Origin: Pseudomonas subflava
GTDB lineage: Bacteria; Pseudomonadota; Gammaproteobacteria; Pseudomonadales; Pseudomonadaceae
Assembly: GCF_023823685.1 (NCBI RefSeq)
Contig: NZ_JAMXBF010000001.1
Location: forward strand, 604,154 to 668,153
Reading direction: 5' to 3'
DNA length: 64,000 bases
In this document: positions 56,016 through 64,000 of the stretch, one piece after another
How the letters are laid out: the number at the start of each line of letters is the position of its first letter
Position numbering within the stretch: position 1 is the first letter of the stretch
Position numbers and translations under genes: made by a program
Notes under the pieces: model-generated
What the model saw: the letters and a program-made list of their open reading frames with translations, nothing else
What the model was told of the DNA's origin: nothing
The model's database searches: none

Positions 56016-58160
56016 ATGACTGACGCCATCCGTTACGAAAAGGGCCAGGACAATATCGTCGTCCTGACCATCGACATGCCCGGCCAGAGCGCCAACACCA
56101 TGAACGCGGTATACCGCGAGGCCATGGGCGCCACCGTGGCGCGCCTGGAGGCCGAGAAGGACTCCATCGCTGGCGTGATCGTCACCTCGGCGAAGAAGAC
56201 CTTCTTCGCCGGCGGCGACCTCAACGAGCTGATCAAGGTCACTAAGGCCGACGCCAAGCCGTTCTACGACATGATCCTCAACATCAAGGGCCAGCTGCGC
56301 CGCCTGGAGACCCTGGGCAAGCCGGTAGTGGCCGCGATCAACGGCGCCGCGCTGGGCGGCGGCTGGGAAATCTGCCTGGCCTGCCACCACCGCATTGCCC
56401 TGGACAGCTCCAGCGTGCAGCTGGGCCTGCCGGAAGTGACCCTCGGACTGCTGCCGGGCGGTGGCGGCGTGGTGCGCATGGTGCGCATCCTCGGCCTGGA
56501 AAAGGCCCTGCCGTACCTGGCCGAAGGCAAGAAGGTGCGCCCGGACGCCGCGCTCAAGGCCGGCCTGATCCACGATATCGCCGCGACCCAAGAAGAGATG
56601 CTGGCCAAGGCTCGTGCCTGGATCGTCGCCAACCCGACTGCTGCGCAGCCGTGGGACGTGAAGGGCTACAAGATCCCCGGCGGCACGCCGAGCACCCCGG
56701 CCGTGGCGCAGATGCTGGCCATCGCCCCGAGCGTGCTGCGTGACAAGACCAAGGGCTGCTTCCCGGCGCCGGAGAAGATCATGTGCGCCGCCGTCGAGGG
56801 TGCGCAGGTCGACTTCGACACCGCACAGCTGATCGAGGCGCGCTACTTCACCGAACTGACCACCGGCCAGGTGGCGAAGAACATGATCGGCACCTTCTGG
56901 TTCCAGTTGAACGAGATCAATGCCGGCAGCTCGCGCCCGCAGGGCATCCCCCAGTACGTGACCAAGAAGGTCGGCGTGCTCGGCGCCGGCATGATGGGGG
57001 CCGGTATTGCCTATGTGTCGGCGGCCGCCGGCATCGAAGTGGTGCTCAAGGACGTGTCCATCGAGGCGGCGGAGAAGGGCAAGGCCTATTCGGCCAAGCT
57101 GCTCGACAAGAAGGTCAGCAAAGGCCACATGACCGCCGACAAGCGTGACGCCTTCCTCGCCCGCATCAAGCCGACCGCCAGCGATGCCGACCTCGAAGGC
57201 TGCGACCTGATCATCGAGGCGGTGTTCGAGGACCGCAACCTCAAGGCCAAGGTCAATGCCGCCGCCGAGGCCGCCGCGCTGCCGGATGCCGTGGTCGCCT
57301 CCAACACCTCGACCCTGCCGATCACCGGCCTGGCCACCGCGGTGCAGAAGCAGGACAAGTTCATCGGCCTGCACTTCTTCAGCCCGGTCGACAAGATGCC
57401 GCTGGTGGAGATCATCCGTGGCGCCAAGACCAGCGACGAGACCCTGGCCCGTGGTTTCGACTACGTGCTGCAGATCAAGAAGACCCCGATCGTGGTGGAG
57501 GACAGCCGCGGCTTCTTCACCTCGCGGGTGTTCGGCACTTTCACCAACGAAGGCATCTCCATGCTCGGCGAGGGCGTGAGCGCGGCGATGATCGAGAACG
57601 AGGCGCGCAAGGCCGGCATGCCGGTGGGCCCGCTGGCGATCAGCGACGAAGTGTCGATGAGCCTGATGGAGCACATCCGCCAGCAGACCGTTGCCGACCT
57701 CGCCGCCGAGGGCAAGCAGATCCCGCAGCATCCGGCGTTCGACGTCATCGAGCTGATGCTCAAGGAGTACAAGCGCCCGGGCAAGGCGGCTGGCGGTGGC
57801 TTCTACGAGTATCCGGAAGGTGGCAAGAAGCGCCTGTGGCCGGAGCTCAAGGCCCGTTTCGAGAAGGCCGATGCGCAGATCTCCCAGGAAGACGTGCGTG
57901 ATCGCATCCTGTTTATCCAGGCCATCGAAACGGTGAGATGCCTGGAGGAGGGCGTGCTGAAGTCGGTGGCCGACGCCAACATCGGCTCGATCTTCGGCAT
58001 CGGCTTCGCCGCCTGGACCGGCGGTGCGCTGCAGTTCATCAATCAGTACGGGGTGAAGGACTTCGTCGCCCGCGCCCAGTACCTGGCCGAGCAGTACGGC
58101 GAGCGCTTCCTGCCGCCGGCCCTGCTGCTGGAGAAGGCGGCCAAGGGCGAGGGCTTCTGA
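56016..58160 (+). CDS. Multifunctional fatty-acid oxidation protein (enoyl-CoA hydratase/3-hydroxyacyl-CoA dehydrogenase)
   Basis: This 714-residue protein has an N-terminal crotonase domain (FFAGGDLNELI; Glu in GGGWEICLACHHRIA; Glu in GLPEVTLGLLPGGGG) and, from about residue 318, a dehydrogenase domain with VGVLGAGMMGAGIAYVSA, SNTSTLPI, GLHFFSPVDKMPLVEII and GFFTSRVFG. Its length matches FadB/FadJ. It uses the product of the upstream thiolase step. GAGGAATGAAAA precedes the ATG. A terminator follows. Confidence 0.94.
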   Translation: MTDAIRYEKGQDNIVVLTIDMPGQSANTMNAVYREAMGATVARLEAEKDSIAGVIVTSAKKTFFAGGDLNELIKVTKADAKPFYDMILNIKGQLRRLETLGKPVVAAINGAALGGGWEICLACHHRIALDSSSVQLGLPEVTLGLLPGGGGVVRMVRILGLEKALPYLAEGKKVRPDAALKAGLIHDIAATQEEMLAKARAWIVANPTAAQPWDVKGYKIPGGTPSTPAVAQMLAIAPSVLRDKTKGCFPAPEKIMCAAVEGAQVDFDTAQLIEARYFTELTTGQVAKNMIGTFWFQLNEINAGSSRPQGIPQYVTKKVGVLGAGMMGAGIAYVSAAAGIEVVLKDVSIEAAEKGKAYSAKLLDKKVSKGHMTADKRDAFLARIKPTASDADLEGCDLIIEAVFEDRNLKAKVNAAAEAAALPDAVVASNTSTLPITGLATAVQKQDKFIGLHFFSPVDKMPLVEIIRGAKTSDETLARGFDYVLQIKKTPIVVEDSRGFFTSRVFGTFTNEGISMLGEGVSAAMIENEARKAGMPVGPLAISDEVSMSLMEHIRQQTVADLAAEGKQIPQHPAFDVIELMLKEYKRPGKAAGGGFYEYPEGGKKRLWPELKARFEKADAQISQEDVRDRILFIQAIETVRCLEEGVLKSVADANIGSIFGIGFAAWTGGALQFINQYGVKDFVARAQYLAEQYGERFLPPALLLEKAAKGEGF

Positions 58161-58180
58161 TCTCGACCCGCTGCAAACAG

Positions 58181-58210
58181 AACCGGCCCGCGTGGCCGGT
58201 TTTGCTTTTT
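58181..58210 (+). terminator. Rho-independent terminator after the fatty-acid oxidation gene
   Basis: AACCGGCC (58181-58188) and GGCCGGTT (58194-58201) form an 8-bp stem with loop CGCGT, followed by TTTGCTTTTT. It starts 21 bp after the stop. Confidence 0.85.
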
Positions 58211-58262
58211 CGGGCTTTCTGTCATCGTGCTCGCAGGCGCGGTCCAGGAGTGCAGAGGGCGT

Positions 58263-59036
58263 GTGAACAGCAGATCGGAAATCGGGGCGCTGCTACTGGC
58301 GGGGTTGCTGTTGAGCGGCGGCCTGGCCGCGGCCGAACCGCCGCTGAATGTCTACGTCGGTCAGGGGCAGATGCCCTTCGCCGACGACGATCCGCGCAAC
58401 CGCGGACTGTTCGGCGACCTGATGGCCGAACTCTGCCGCCGCCTGCAACGCGAATGCCTCTATCACAGCGTGCCGTGGAAGCGGGTGCAGGTGACGGTGG
58501 CCCACGACCCCTACGGCATCGTGCTCAACCTGGGGCGCACTGCCGGGCGTGAGCGTGGCTTCGTCTGGCTGCTCGATGTGGTGTCCACCTCCTACGTGCT
58601 GGCCAGCCCGCGGCAGGGCTTCGACACGCTCGACGAGGCGCTCGCCGCCGGCCCGGTGGTGGTGATGGGCGGCACGCCGCGGGCGCAGGAGGCGCTGGCG
58701 CTGAAGAAGGCGGGGCAGGCGGTGGTGGAGGTGACGGACCCGGAGCAGGCGGCGCGCATGCTGCACGGCGGCCGGGTGCTGAGCTGGTACGAGATCGACC
58801 TGCGGGTGCACTACCTCTGGCACAGTCTCGGCTACGCCGAAAGCGAGATCAGGACCGGCAAGCCACTGGGCTCGATCGACAGTTTCATCGCCGGCAGCCC
58901 GGTGCTGCAGCAGGCCGAACGGCTGTGTACGCAGATGCGACAGGCCTTCGCGGCCATGCGTGCGGACGGCAGCTGGCAGCGCATCCTCGCCCGGCACCTG
59001 GGCGACGAGCTGGCGCGGCGCCTGAGCGTTCGCTGA
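58263..59036 (+). CDS. Periplasmic substrate-binding protein-like (family 3)
   Basis: This 257-residue protein has a signal peptide (about residues 1-24, ending LAAAEPP) and a type II periplasmic binding fold: LNVYVGQGQMPFADDDPRN, FGDLMAELCRRL, VLNLGRTAGRERGFVWL and WQRILARHL. No ABC permease or ATPase genes are adjacent, so it may act as a sensor or orphan binding protein. The GTG at 58263 gives a clean signal peptide; the longer GTG at 58227 is possible. Confidence 0.82.
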   Translation: MNSRSEIGALLLAGLLLSGGLAAAEPPLNVYVGQGQMPFADDDPRNRGLFGDLMAELCRRLQRECLYHSVPWKRVQVTVAHDPYGIVLNLGRTAGRERGFVWLLDVVSTSYVLASPRQGFDTLDEALAAGPVVVMGGTPRAQEALALKKAGQAVVEVTDPEQAARMLHGGRVLSWYEIDLRVHYLWHSLGYAESEIRTGKPLGSIDSFIAGSPVLQQAERLCTQMRQAFAAMRADGSWQRILARHLGDELARRLSVR

Positions 59037-59046
59037 GCGGCGTCGC

Positions 59047-59256
59047 TCAGGCGGCCTGGCACCAGCCGTTCTGCATGCACACCACGGAGTGGATGGACAT
59101 CTTCTCGTTCTGCCGGGTCGGCATGCGCAGGGTCAGCAGGCTGCCGTCGTCCATGTGCACCGCGGCTTCGGATTCGAAGTGCAGGCCGGAGTCGGTCAGG
59201 CTGACGTAGGTGATGCCATAGGTGTTGCTGCTGGAGAAGGCTTCGGTGATGGTCAT
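59047..59256 (-). CDS. Small protein of unknown function (69 aa)
   Basis: This 69-residue soluble protein (MTITEAFSSSNTYGITYVSL and onward) has MDDGSLLTLRMPTRQNEKMSIHSV and ends with a Cys pair separated by five residues (VVCMQNGWCQAA). GGAGG lies 8 bases before the ATG, a near-perfect ribosome site. I do not recognise the family. It is convergent with the binding-protein gene (10-bp gap) and follows the 33-residue microprotein by 31 bp. Confidence 0.7.
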   Translation of the reverse strand: MTITEAFSSSNTYGITYVSLTDSGLHFESEAAVHMDDGSLLTLRMPTRQNEKMSIHSVVCMQNGWCQAA

Positions 59257-59287
59257 GGTCGATCCTCCGAATGAAGCGCCGCCAGGG

Positions 59288-59389
59288 TTACTGGCGGGCG
59301 CGAGCCTGTTGCGGTTGCGGGTTGGTGGCCGGAACGCTGTGGAAGGCGGAGGCGGCGATCAGGCTGGCGAGGGCGGCGAAGCTGCTCAT
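59288..59389 (-). CDS. 33-residue microprotein
   Basis: Read on the minus strand from ATG 59389, AAGGAG (with 8-bp spacing) precedes a 33-codon gene encoding MSSFAALASLIAASAFHSVP followed by ATNPQPQQARARQ and TAA. The first half is hydrophobic like a signal or membrane helix, and the second half is Pro/Gln/Arg-rich. It is just upstream of the 69-residue gene, which has an equally good ribosome site. I know no family. Short coding potential alone is weak evidence, but the ribosome site is strong. Confidence 0.6.
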   Translation of the reverse strand: MSSFAALASLIAASAFHSVPATNPQPQQARARQ

Positions 59390-59601
59390 GGTTTTTTCTC
59401 CTTGGGAAAGTGGCTGGGTACGGCTGCATGGTTGCCGAGCCGCTGCATCGACAGAAGTGAATGGTGGGCATGGTAGGTATCGAGGCCGCTGATAATTGCC
59501 GGATGTCGCCGCAGGCCCCGTGGCTGTTGCGTTCCGACACCGCTTCGATGCACGCTAGCCACCTCTCCCCATCACCTCGGCTGTCTCAGGTAGTCCGCTC
59601 C

Positions 59602-60330
59602 ATGTCCCTGCGTATCTGCATTCTGGAAACCGATGTACTCCGCCCCGAACTCATCGACCAATATCAGGGCTACGGCCGCATGTTCGAGCGCCTGTTCGCT
59701 CAGCAGCCGGTCGAGGCGGCCTTCGAGGTCTTCAACGTGGTGCAGGGCCACTACCCGGCCGCGCAAGAGCGCTACGACGCCTACCTGGTGACCGGCAGCA
59801 AGGCCGACTCGTTCGGCAGCGATCCGTGGATCCAGACGCTGAAGACCTACCTGCTGGAGCGCTACGAGGCCGGCGACAAGCTGCTCGGCATCTGCTTCGG
59901 GCACCAGTTGCTGGCGCTGCTGCTCGGCGGCCGCGCCGAGCGCGCCACCCAGGGCTGGGGCGTGGGCATCCACAACTACGAGATGAAGCAGCAGGCGCAG
60001 TGGATGAGCCCGGCGCTGGAACAGCTGACCCTGCTGATCAGCCACCAGGACCAGGTCACCGCGCTGCCGGAAAAGGCCACCCTGCTGGCCTCCAGCCCGT
60101 TCTGCCCGGTGGCGGCCTACTGCATCGAGGACCAGGTCCTGTGCTTCCAGGGCCACCCGGAGTTCGTTCACGACTACTCCCGCGCCCTGCTCGACATTCG
60201 CCAGCGGTGCATCGGCGAGCCGGTCTACAGCAAGGCGGTGGAGAGCCTCGCGAGTCAGCACCAGGGTGTCACCGTGGCCGAATGGATGATGCGCTTCGTG
60301 GCCCAGGGCAAGCAGGCCCAGTCGGCCTGA
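59602..60330 (+). CDS. Class I glutamine amidotransferase, GMP synthase-like
   Basis: This 242-residue stand-alone amidotransferase has ICFGHQLLALLLGG (nucleophile Cys), FQGHPEFVHDYSRALLDIR (catalytic His and Glu region) and AYLVTGSKADSFGSDPWIQ. It resembles PA1742 of P. aeruginosa as I recall. The start is ATG 59602 (MSLRICILETD); an ORF runs further upstream without homology. No strong Shine-Dalgarno is seen. The 212 bp upstream (59390-59601) hold no other gene that I can support. Confidence 0.86.
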   Translation: MSLRICILETDVLRPELIDQYQGYGRMFERLFAQQPVEAAFEVFNVVQGHYPAAQERYDAYLVTGSKADSFGSDPWIQTLKTYLLERYEAGDKLLGICFGHQLLALLLGGRAERATQGWGVGIHNYEMKQQAQWMSPALEQLTLLISHQDQVTALPEKATLLASSPFCPVAAYCIEDQVLCFQGHPEFVHDYSRALLDIRQRCIGEPVYSKAVESLASQHQGVTVAEWMMRFVAQGKQAQSA

Positions 60331-60369
60331 TGCAACGCGGGCGGCAGTGCTGCCGCCCGGCGACTTCCC

Positions 60370-60385
60370 GTAGCCCACGGGCTAC
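60370..60385. repeat. Short REP-type palindrome
   Basis: GTAGCCC and GGGCTAC flank an AC spacer, matching the outer arms of the REP-like unit at 2235 and 44665. It lies between the amidotransferase and diguanylate cyclase genes and may be a decayed REP. Confidence 0.5.
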
Positions 60386-60449
60386 CCGATTTCCCAATGC
60401 TGCGTGCGGCCCGGTTCTTCCGCGGTGGGCGCGACACGGCGGACAGACG

Positions 60450-61526
60450 ATGCACAGCGAGCCACTCGGCAGTACCCCCTGGAGCAGCGAGCGCTACCAG
60501 CAGGGCATGTTCCATCTGCTGCAGGTGGTGCAGGAGCTGTCCCTGGCGCGTGATCTGGAGAACGTGCAGGACATCATCCGCCGCGCCGCCCGGCGGCTGA
60601 CCGGCTGCGATGGCGCGACCTTCGTGCTGCGCGAAGGCGATCTGTGCTACTACGCCGACGAGGACGCCGTGAGCCCGCTGTGGAAGGGCAAGCGCTTCCC
60701 CATGGAATCCTGCATCAGCGGCTGGGTGATGCTCCACGGCGAGCAGGCGGTGATCCCGGATATCTATGCCGACTCACGCATTCCCCACGATGCCTACCGG
60801 CCGACCTTCGTGCAGAGCCTGGTGATGGTGCCGATCCGCAGCCGCGAGCCGATCGGCGCCATCGGCAACTACTGGGCCGCGCCGCACCAGCCCTGCGCGG
60901 AAGAGGTGCAACTGCTGCAGGCCTTGGCCGACTCCACCTCCATCGCCCTGGAGAACGTGCGGCTCTCCCAGCACCTCGACCACCGCGTGCAGGAGCGCAC
61001 CCGCGAGCTGCAGCAGGCCTACGACCGTATCCACCGGCTGTCGATGACCGACGAGCTGACCGGCCTGCACAACCGCCGCGGCTTTTACCTGCTGGCCGAC
61101 CAGGCGCTGCGCCATGCGGCGCGCTACGGCGGCGGCTACACCCTGATGCTGATGGACCTGGACGGCCTCAAGCAGGTCAACGACCAGGCCGGCCACGAGG
61201 CCGGCGACGCACTGCTGCGCTGCGCCGCCGAGGTGTTGCGCTCGGTGCTGCGCGAGGCCGACGTGGCGGCGCGCATGGGTGGCGACGAGTTCTGCGTGCT
61301 GGCCCCGGGCCTGGCCGGCGACAACCTGTGCCGGCGCCTGCAGCAGGCCATCGCCGCCTGCAACGAGGAAGGTCAGCTGTTTCCGCTGGCCGCCAGCATC
61401 GGCCTGGTCGAGGTTGAGGATTGCACCGGAGTGACCCTGGACGACGTGCTGGCCCGCGCCGACGAGCGCATGTACGCGGACAAGCGCAGCCGCCGCGCGA
61501 GCGCTACAGCCAGCCCATCCGCTTGA
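60450..61526 (+). CDS. GAF-GGDEF diguanylate cyclase
   Basis: This 358-residue cytosolic protein has an N-terminal GAF sensor domain (about residues 20-175, with RREAARRLTGCDGATFVL-like RRLTGCDGATFVLREGD and GNYWAAPHQPCAEEVQLLQALADS), a coiled-coil linker (VQERTRELQQAYDRIHRL), and a GGDEF domain with intact GGDEF at 277-281. A READ inhibitory-site motif lies five residues upstream, so product feedback by cyclic di-GMP is expected. Start ATG 60450. The last 23 bases overlap the convergent corA gene. Confidence 0.92.
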   Translation: MHSEPLGSTPWSSERYQQGMFHLLQVVQELSLARDLENVQDIIRRAARRLTGCDGATFVLREGDLCYYADEDAVSPLWKGKRFPMESCISGWVMLHGEQAVIPDIYADSRIPHDAYRPTFVQSLVMVPIRSREPIGAIGNYWAAPHQPCAEEVQLLQALADSTSIALENVRLSQHLDHRVQERTRELQQAYDRIHRLSMTDELTGLHNRRGFYLLADQALRHAARYGGGYTLMLMDLDGLKQVNDQAGHEAGDALLRCAAEVLRSVLREADVAARMGGDEFCVLAPGLAGDNLCRRLQQAIAACNEEGQLFPLAASIGLVEVEDCTGVTLDDVLARADERMYADKRSRRASATASPSA

Positions 61527-62478
61527 AGTTGGCGAACAGCCCGACGCAACCGAGGCCGACCACGCCGAGCACGCCGAAATAGCCGTAGTGCCAGGTCAGC
61601 TCCGGCATGTAGTCGAAGTTCATCCCGTAGATGCCCGCCACCGCCGTGGGAAACGCCAGGATCGCCGCCCAGGCGGCGAACTTGCGCTGGGTCAGACTCT
61701 GCCGCGAGGACTCCAGCAGCAGGCCGATCTCGATGGCGTGGTCGGCCATCTCGCGCAGGCCGGTGAGGTCTTCCAGCAGGCGGTTGACGTGGATGGCGAT
61801 GTCGCGGAAGTACGGCCGCATGTGCTTGTCGATGAAGGGGAAGTCGAGCTGCTGCAGCTCCTGGCAGATCTCCGACAGTGGCGCCACCTGGCGGCGCAGG
61901 CGCAGCAGGTCGCGGCGCAGGGCGTGGATGCGCTCCACGTCCGCCTGGGTCAAGGGGCGGCTGAGCACCGTCTGCTCGATGTCTTCCAGCTCGACGTGGA
62001 TGCAGTCCAGCAGCGGCCGGTAATTCTCGATGACGAAGGCGAGCAGGGCATAGAGCACGAAGTCTTCGCCGTGCTCGAGCAGCAGCGGCCGCGCCTCGCA
62101 GCGCTGGCGCACGGTGGAGTAGGGCGCGGAGTCGCCGTAGCGGGCGCTGATCACGTAGCCCTTGCCGGCGAACAGCTGGGTCTCGACGAACTCCAGGCGG
62201 CCGTTCGGGCGGCGGATCGGCGAGTACAGCACCATGAACAGGGCGTCGCCGAAGATCTCCAGCTTGGGGCGGGTGTGCTGGGCGATGGCGTCTTCCATCG
62301 CCAGTTCGTGCAGGTCGAACTGCTGCTGCAGCACGCTCAGTTCCGGGCTGCCGGGGTCGCGCAGGCCGATCCAGACGAAATGATCGGGCCGTGAGGCCCA
62401 GCTGCGCCCCTCGTCGAGCGTGATGTCGGCGACCTTCTTGCCCTTGTGGTACGCGGCGGCGGCAACGACCTGACCCAT
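61504..62478 (-). CDS. CorA-family divalent cation transporter
   Basis: This 324-residue inner-membrane protein has the long cytosolic alpha/beta and helical region, then two C-terminal helices with the pore signature YGMNF (GMN motif) after AAILAFPTAVAGI. It probably moves Mg2+ or a related divalent ion. The Asp/Glu-rich loop after the GMN helix reads FDYMPELTW. It may be a ZntB-like relative, but the GMN motif is intact. Its 3' end overlaps the diguanylate cyclase gene by 23 bp on the opposite strand. Confidence 0.9.
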   Translation of the reverse strand: MGQVVAAAAYHKGKKVADITLDEGRSWASRPDHFVWIGLRDPGSPELSVLQQQFDLHELAMEDAIAQHTRPKLEIFGDALFMVLYSPIRRPNGRLEFVETQLFAGKGYVISARYGDSAPYSTVRQRCEARPLLLEHGEDFVLYALLAFVIENYRPLLDCIHVELEDIEQTVLSRPLTQADVERIHALRRDLLRLRRQVAPLSEICQELQQLDFPFIDKHMRPYFRDIAIHVNRLLEDLTGLREMADHAIEIGLLLESSRQSLTQRKFAAWAAILAFPTAVAGIYGMNFDYMPELTWHYGYFGVLGVVGLGCVGLFANFKRMGWL

Positions 62479-62534
62479 GGAGTGTCCTCTGCGTGGCGAT
62501 GCCGCAGCTTAACCCAGGACGTGGCTCAGGTAGC

Positions 62535-62559
62535 AAAAGGCCCGGCGGGAGTCGGGCCT
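62535..62559 (-). terminator. Terminator after the acyltransferase gene
   Basis: On the minus strand AGGCCCG and CGGGCCT pair around an 8-nt loop and are followed by TTTT. It starts 17 bp after the acyltransferase stop, before corA. Confidence 0.7.
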
Positions 62560-62575
62560 CGTTCAGCGCGAGGCG

Positions 62576-63307
62576 TCAGGCCGCGGCCTTGGCCGCGACG
62601 GCGCCGTCGAGCTGCTCGATGCACTCGCGCATCATCTGCTGGCAGCGCTCCATCAGTTGCGGCAGGTCGTCCAGGGTCAGCCCCAGGGTGGGGATGGCCG
62701 GCAGCGAGCGAATCATCACCTTGCCGCTGCTCCAGCGGTTGAGCCGGAAGCGCCCGGCATAGGTGCTGACGCACACCGGGATGATCGGCACGCCGGCGGC
62801 GATGGCCATCTGGAAGGCGCCCTTCTTGAACGGCAGCAGGCCCTTGCCCAGGTTGCGCGTGCCTTCCGGGAACACCCAGATCGAGGTGTCGCGCTGTTGC
62901 AGGGTCTCGGTGGTCTGCAGCATGGCCTGCTTGGCCTTGCGGCCGTTGCCGCGGTCGATCAGCACATTGCCGGCCAGCCAGTACAGCTGGCCGAAGAAGG
63001 GCACCCACTTCAGGCTCTTCTTGCCGATGCTCACGGTGCGCGGCGGCACCACGCGGCCGAGCACGTAGAGGTCGTAGTTGGACTGGTGATTGGCGACGAT
63101 CACGCAGGGCCGGTCCTGGCCGAACAGGCTCTTCACGTCAGCCTTGAGCTTCAGGCGCAGCATGCACAGGGCGGGCAGCGAATACAGGCGCGCGCAGAGG
63201 CGGCTGTTGTCCGGGTTGAAGGGCCGGCACAGGCCCAGGAGCAGGCCGAGCGTGCCGGCAATGATGAAGTGCACACCCATCAACAACATGCGCGCGAGGA
63301 AAAGCAT
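62576..63307 (-). CDS. 1-acylglycerol-3-phosphate acyltransferase (PlsC-like)
   Basis: This 243-residue membrane enzyme has an N-terminal hydrophobic region (about residues 5-28), the catalytic NHQSNYD (HX4D) and the acceptor-binding FPEGTRN. Its fold and length fit PlsC or a paralogue; Pseudomonas carries several such genes (for example the hdtS/plsC group), so the physiological role is not certain. A candidate promoter is at 63341. A terminator follows. Confidence 0.88.
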   Translation of the reverse strand: MLFLARMLLMGVHFIIAGTLGLLLGLCRPFNPDNSRLCARLYSLPALCMLRLKLKADVKSLFGQDRPCVIVANHQSNYDLYVLGRVVPPRTVSIGKKSLKWVPFFGQLYWLAGNVLIDRGNGRKAKQAMLQTTETLQQRDTSIWVFPEGTRNLGKGLLPFKKGAFQMAIAAGVPIIPVCVSTYAGRFRLNRWSSGKVMIRSLPAIPTLGLTLDDLPQLMERCQQMMRECIEQLDGAVAAKAAA

Positions 63308-63340
63308 CGGTAAGGCCCGCTGACAGACAAAAAGGCGCGC

Positions 63341-63369
63341 AGTGTACGGGCGTGCACTGCATTCAGCAA
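63341..63369 (-). promoter_or_regulatory. Predicted promoter for the acyltransferase gene
   Basis: On the minus strand TTGCTG (63369-63364) and TACACT (63346-63341) are separated by 17 bp. Transcription would start near 63334, about 27 bases before the ATG at 63307. Confidence 0.5.
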
Positions 63370-63420
63370 TTGACCCCGATCAGCAATTATTACCGCGCAT
63401 TTCCAGCGCGTTGGCCGGCG

Positions 63421-64000
63421 TTAGACGCGGAAGCGGCCCAGCAGGCGATCCTGCTCGCCGACCTGCTCGACCATCATCGCGCACTGGCGCACCTGCTGCT
63501 CGGCACCGCCGGCCACCTCGTGGCTGATGTCGCGGATGTTGGTGGTGTTGCGGTTGATCTCCTCGGTGGTGGCGCTCTGCTGTTCGGCGGCGGTGGCGAT
63601 CTGCAGGTTCATGTCGTTGATGCGTGTGATCGCCTCGCGGATGCGCCCGAGCATGTCGTTGGCGGCGCTGGCGTCGTCGGCGGTCCGGCTGGCGGTATCG
63701 CGGCTCTGCTGCATGCGTGCCTCGGCCTGGCGCACGCCGGTCTGCAGCTGGTCGATCATCTGGCGGATTTCCTGGGTCGACTGCTGCGTGCGCGAGGCCA
63801 GCGAGCGCACCTCGTCGGCGACCACCGCGAAGCCGCGGCCGGACTCGCCAGCGCGTGCCGCCTCGATGGCGGCGTTGAGCGCCAGCAGGTTGGTCTGGTC
63901 GGCGATGCTGGTGATCACCGAGAGAATCGACTCGATGTTGTGGCTGAGCTTGGCCAGCTCGTTGATGGCGTGGCCGGTGTCGTCCATCTCGTCGGCCAGG
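63421..64000 (-). CDS. Methyl-accepting chemotaxis protein, C-terminal part (partial)
   Basis: The frame is open to the right edge of the window. The visible 192 residues contain the highly conserved signalling hairpin ([20 protein letters not shown], then [18 protein letters not shown]) and heptad-rich helices on both sides. This is the CheA/CheW-contacting tip and C-terminal methylation arm of a chemoreceptor. The sensor and membrane parts are outside the window, so the ligand cannot be inferred. There is no CheR-tethering pentapeptide at the C-terminus (ends RLLGRFRV). Confidence 0.93.
   Translation of the reverse strand, partial: LADEMDDTGHAINELAKLSHNIESILSVITSIADQTNLLALNAAIEAARAGESGRGFAVVADEVRSLASRTQQSTQEIRQMIDQLQTGVRQAEARMQQSRDTASRTADDASAANDMLGRIREAITRINDMNLQIATAAEQQSATTEEINRNTTNIRDISHEVAGGAEQQVRQCAMMVEQVGEQDRLLGRFRV

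Noticed and set aside
60338..60361. A hairpin GCGGGCGGCAG/CTGCCGCCCGG after the amidotransferase as a terminator
   Set aside because: It is a strong stem but no U-tract follows. I cannot call it a terminator.

Overview
The window is a GC-rich, gene-dense bacterial chromosome segment that I read as Pseudomonas. The first 35 kb carry the nqrM-sthA, lolCDE, comEC-exbBD-lpxK-kdsB-murB, rne/rluC, fabD-fabG-acpP-fabF, tmk-holB-pilZ and tatD blocks in the order I recall from P. aeruginosa (around PA2993 to PA2957). A 1620-residue NAD-dependent glutamate dehydrogenase, an RgsA-like small RNA and Pseudomonas-type REP hairpins point the same way. I see no phage, plasmid, CRISPR array, transposase, rRNA or tRNA.

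Layout. 0-2 kb: end of apbE, nqrM and sthA (respiratory Na+-NQR maturation and NAD(P) balance). 2-4 kb (minus strand): glycerophosphodiesterase, a small exported protein and a PilZ-domain protein, with start/stop overlaps. 4-7.2 kb: lolCDE lipoprotein export. 7.2-10 kb: DUF2062 protein and comEC. 10.1-14.7 kb: exbB-exbD-lpxK-Trm112-kdsB-phosphatase-murB, an envelope operon whose genes overlap or abut. 14.8-18.4 kb: rne, with a predicted 5' leader of about 546 nt and a promoter back to back with rluC. 18.4-21 kb: rluC, HAD phosphatase, S49 peptidase. 21-31 kb: maf on the minus strand, then yceD-rpmF-plsX-fabD-fabG-acpP-fabF-pabC-mltG-tmk-holB-pilZ on the plus strand, coupling ribosome, fatty-acid, folate, peptidoglycan and DNA synthesis.

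31-35.3 kb: two 116-bp copies (about 91% identical) of a structured element in inverted orientation. They flank tatD, a minus-strand RgsA-like sRNA, a class V aminotransferase, a tetR regulator and moaA. 35.3-37.8 kb: radical SAM protein, DUF4823 lipoprotein, DUF1285 protein and an AT-richer orphan gene. 37.8-46.8 kb (minus strand): a MoxR/DUF58/DUF4381/VWA/VWA-TPR/BatD (Bat) cluster, preceded by a DUF1353-like gene and followed at close spacing by a COQ4-like protein and a VOC-fold protein. This is the least ordinary part of the window.

47-54.3 kb: gdhB, a class I glutamine amidotransferase, and a minus-strand set of a 31-aa membrane microprotein, an exported rhodanese and a cytochrome c. 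54.4-58.2 kb: thiolase and multifunctional FadB/FadJ-type beta-oxidation genes, separated by a double-hairpin repeat. 58.2-64 kb: periplasmic binding-protein-like gene, two small minus-strand genes (one only 33 aa), an amidotransferase, a GAF-GGDEF diguanylate cyclase, a CorA-like transporter, a PlsC-like acyltransferase and the C-terminal part of a chemotaxis receptor running off the end.

Most of the sequence is conserved housekeeping. The points worth a second look are the inverted 116-bp element pair, the Bat operon with a degenerate MIDAS VWA protein and a COQ4-motif partner, the RgsA-like sRNA, near-leaderless promoters, the long rne leader, the microproteins, and an orphan minus-strand terminator at 54.4 kb.
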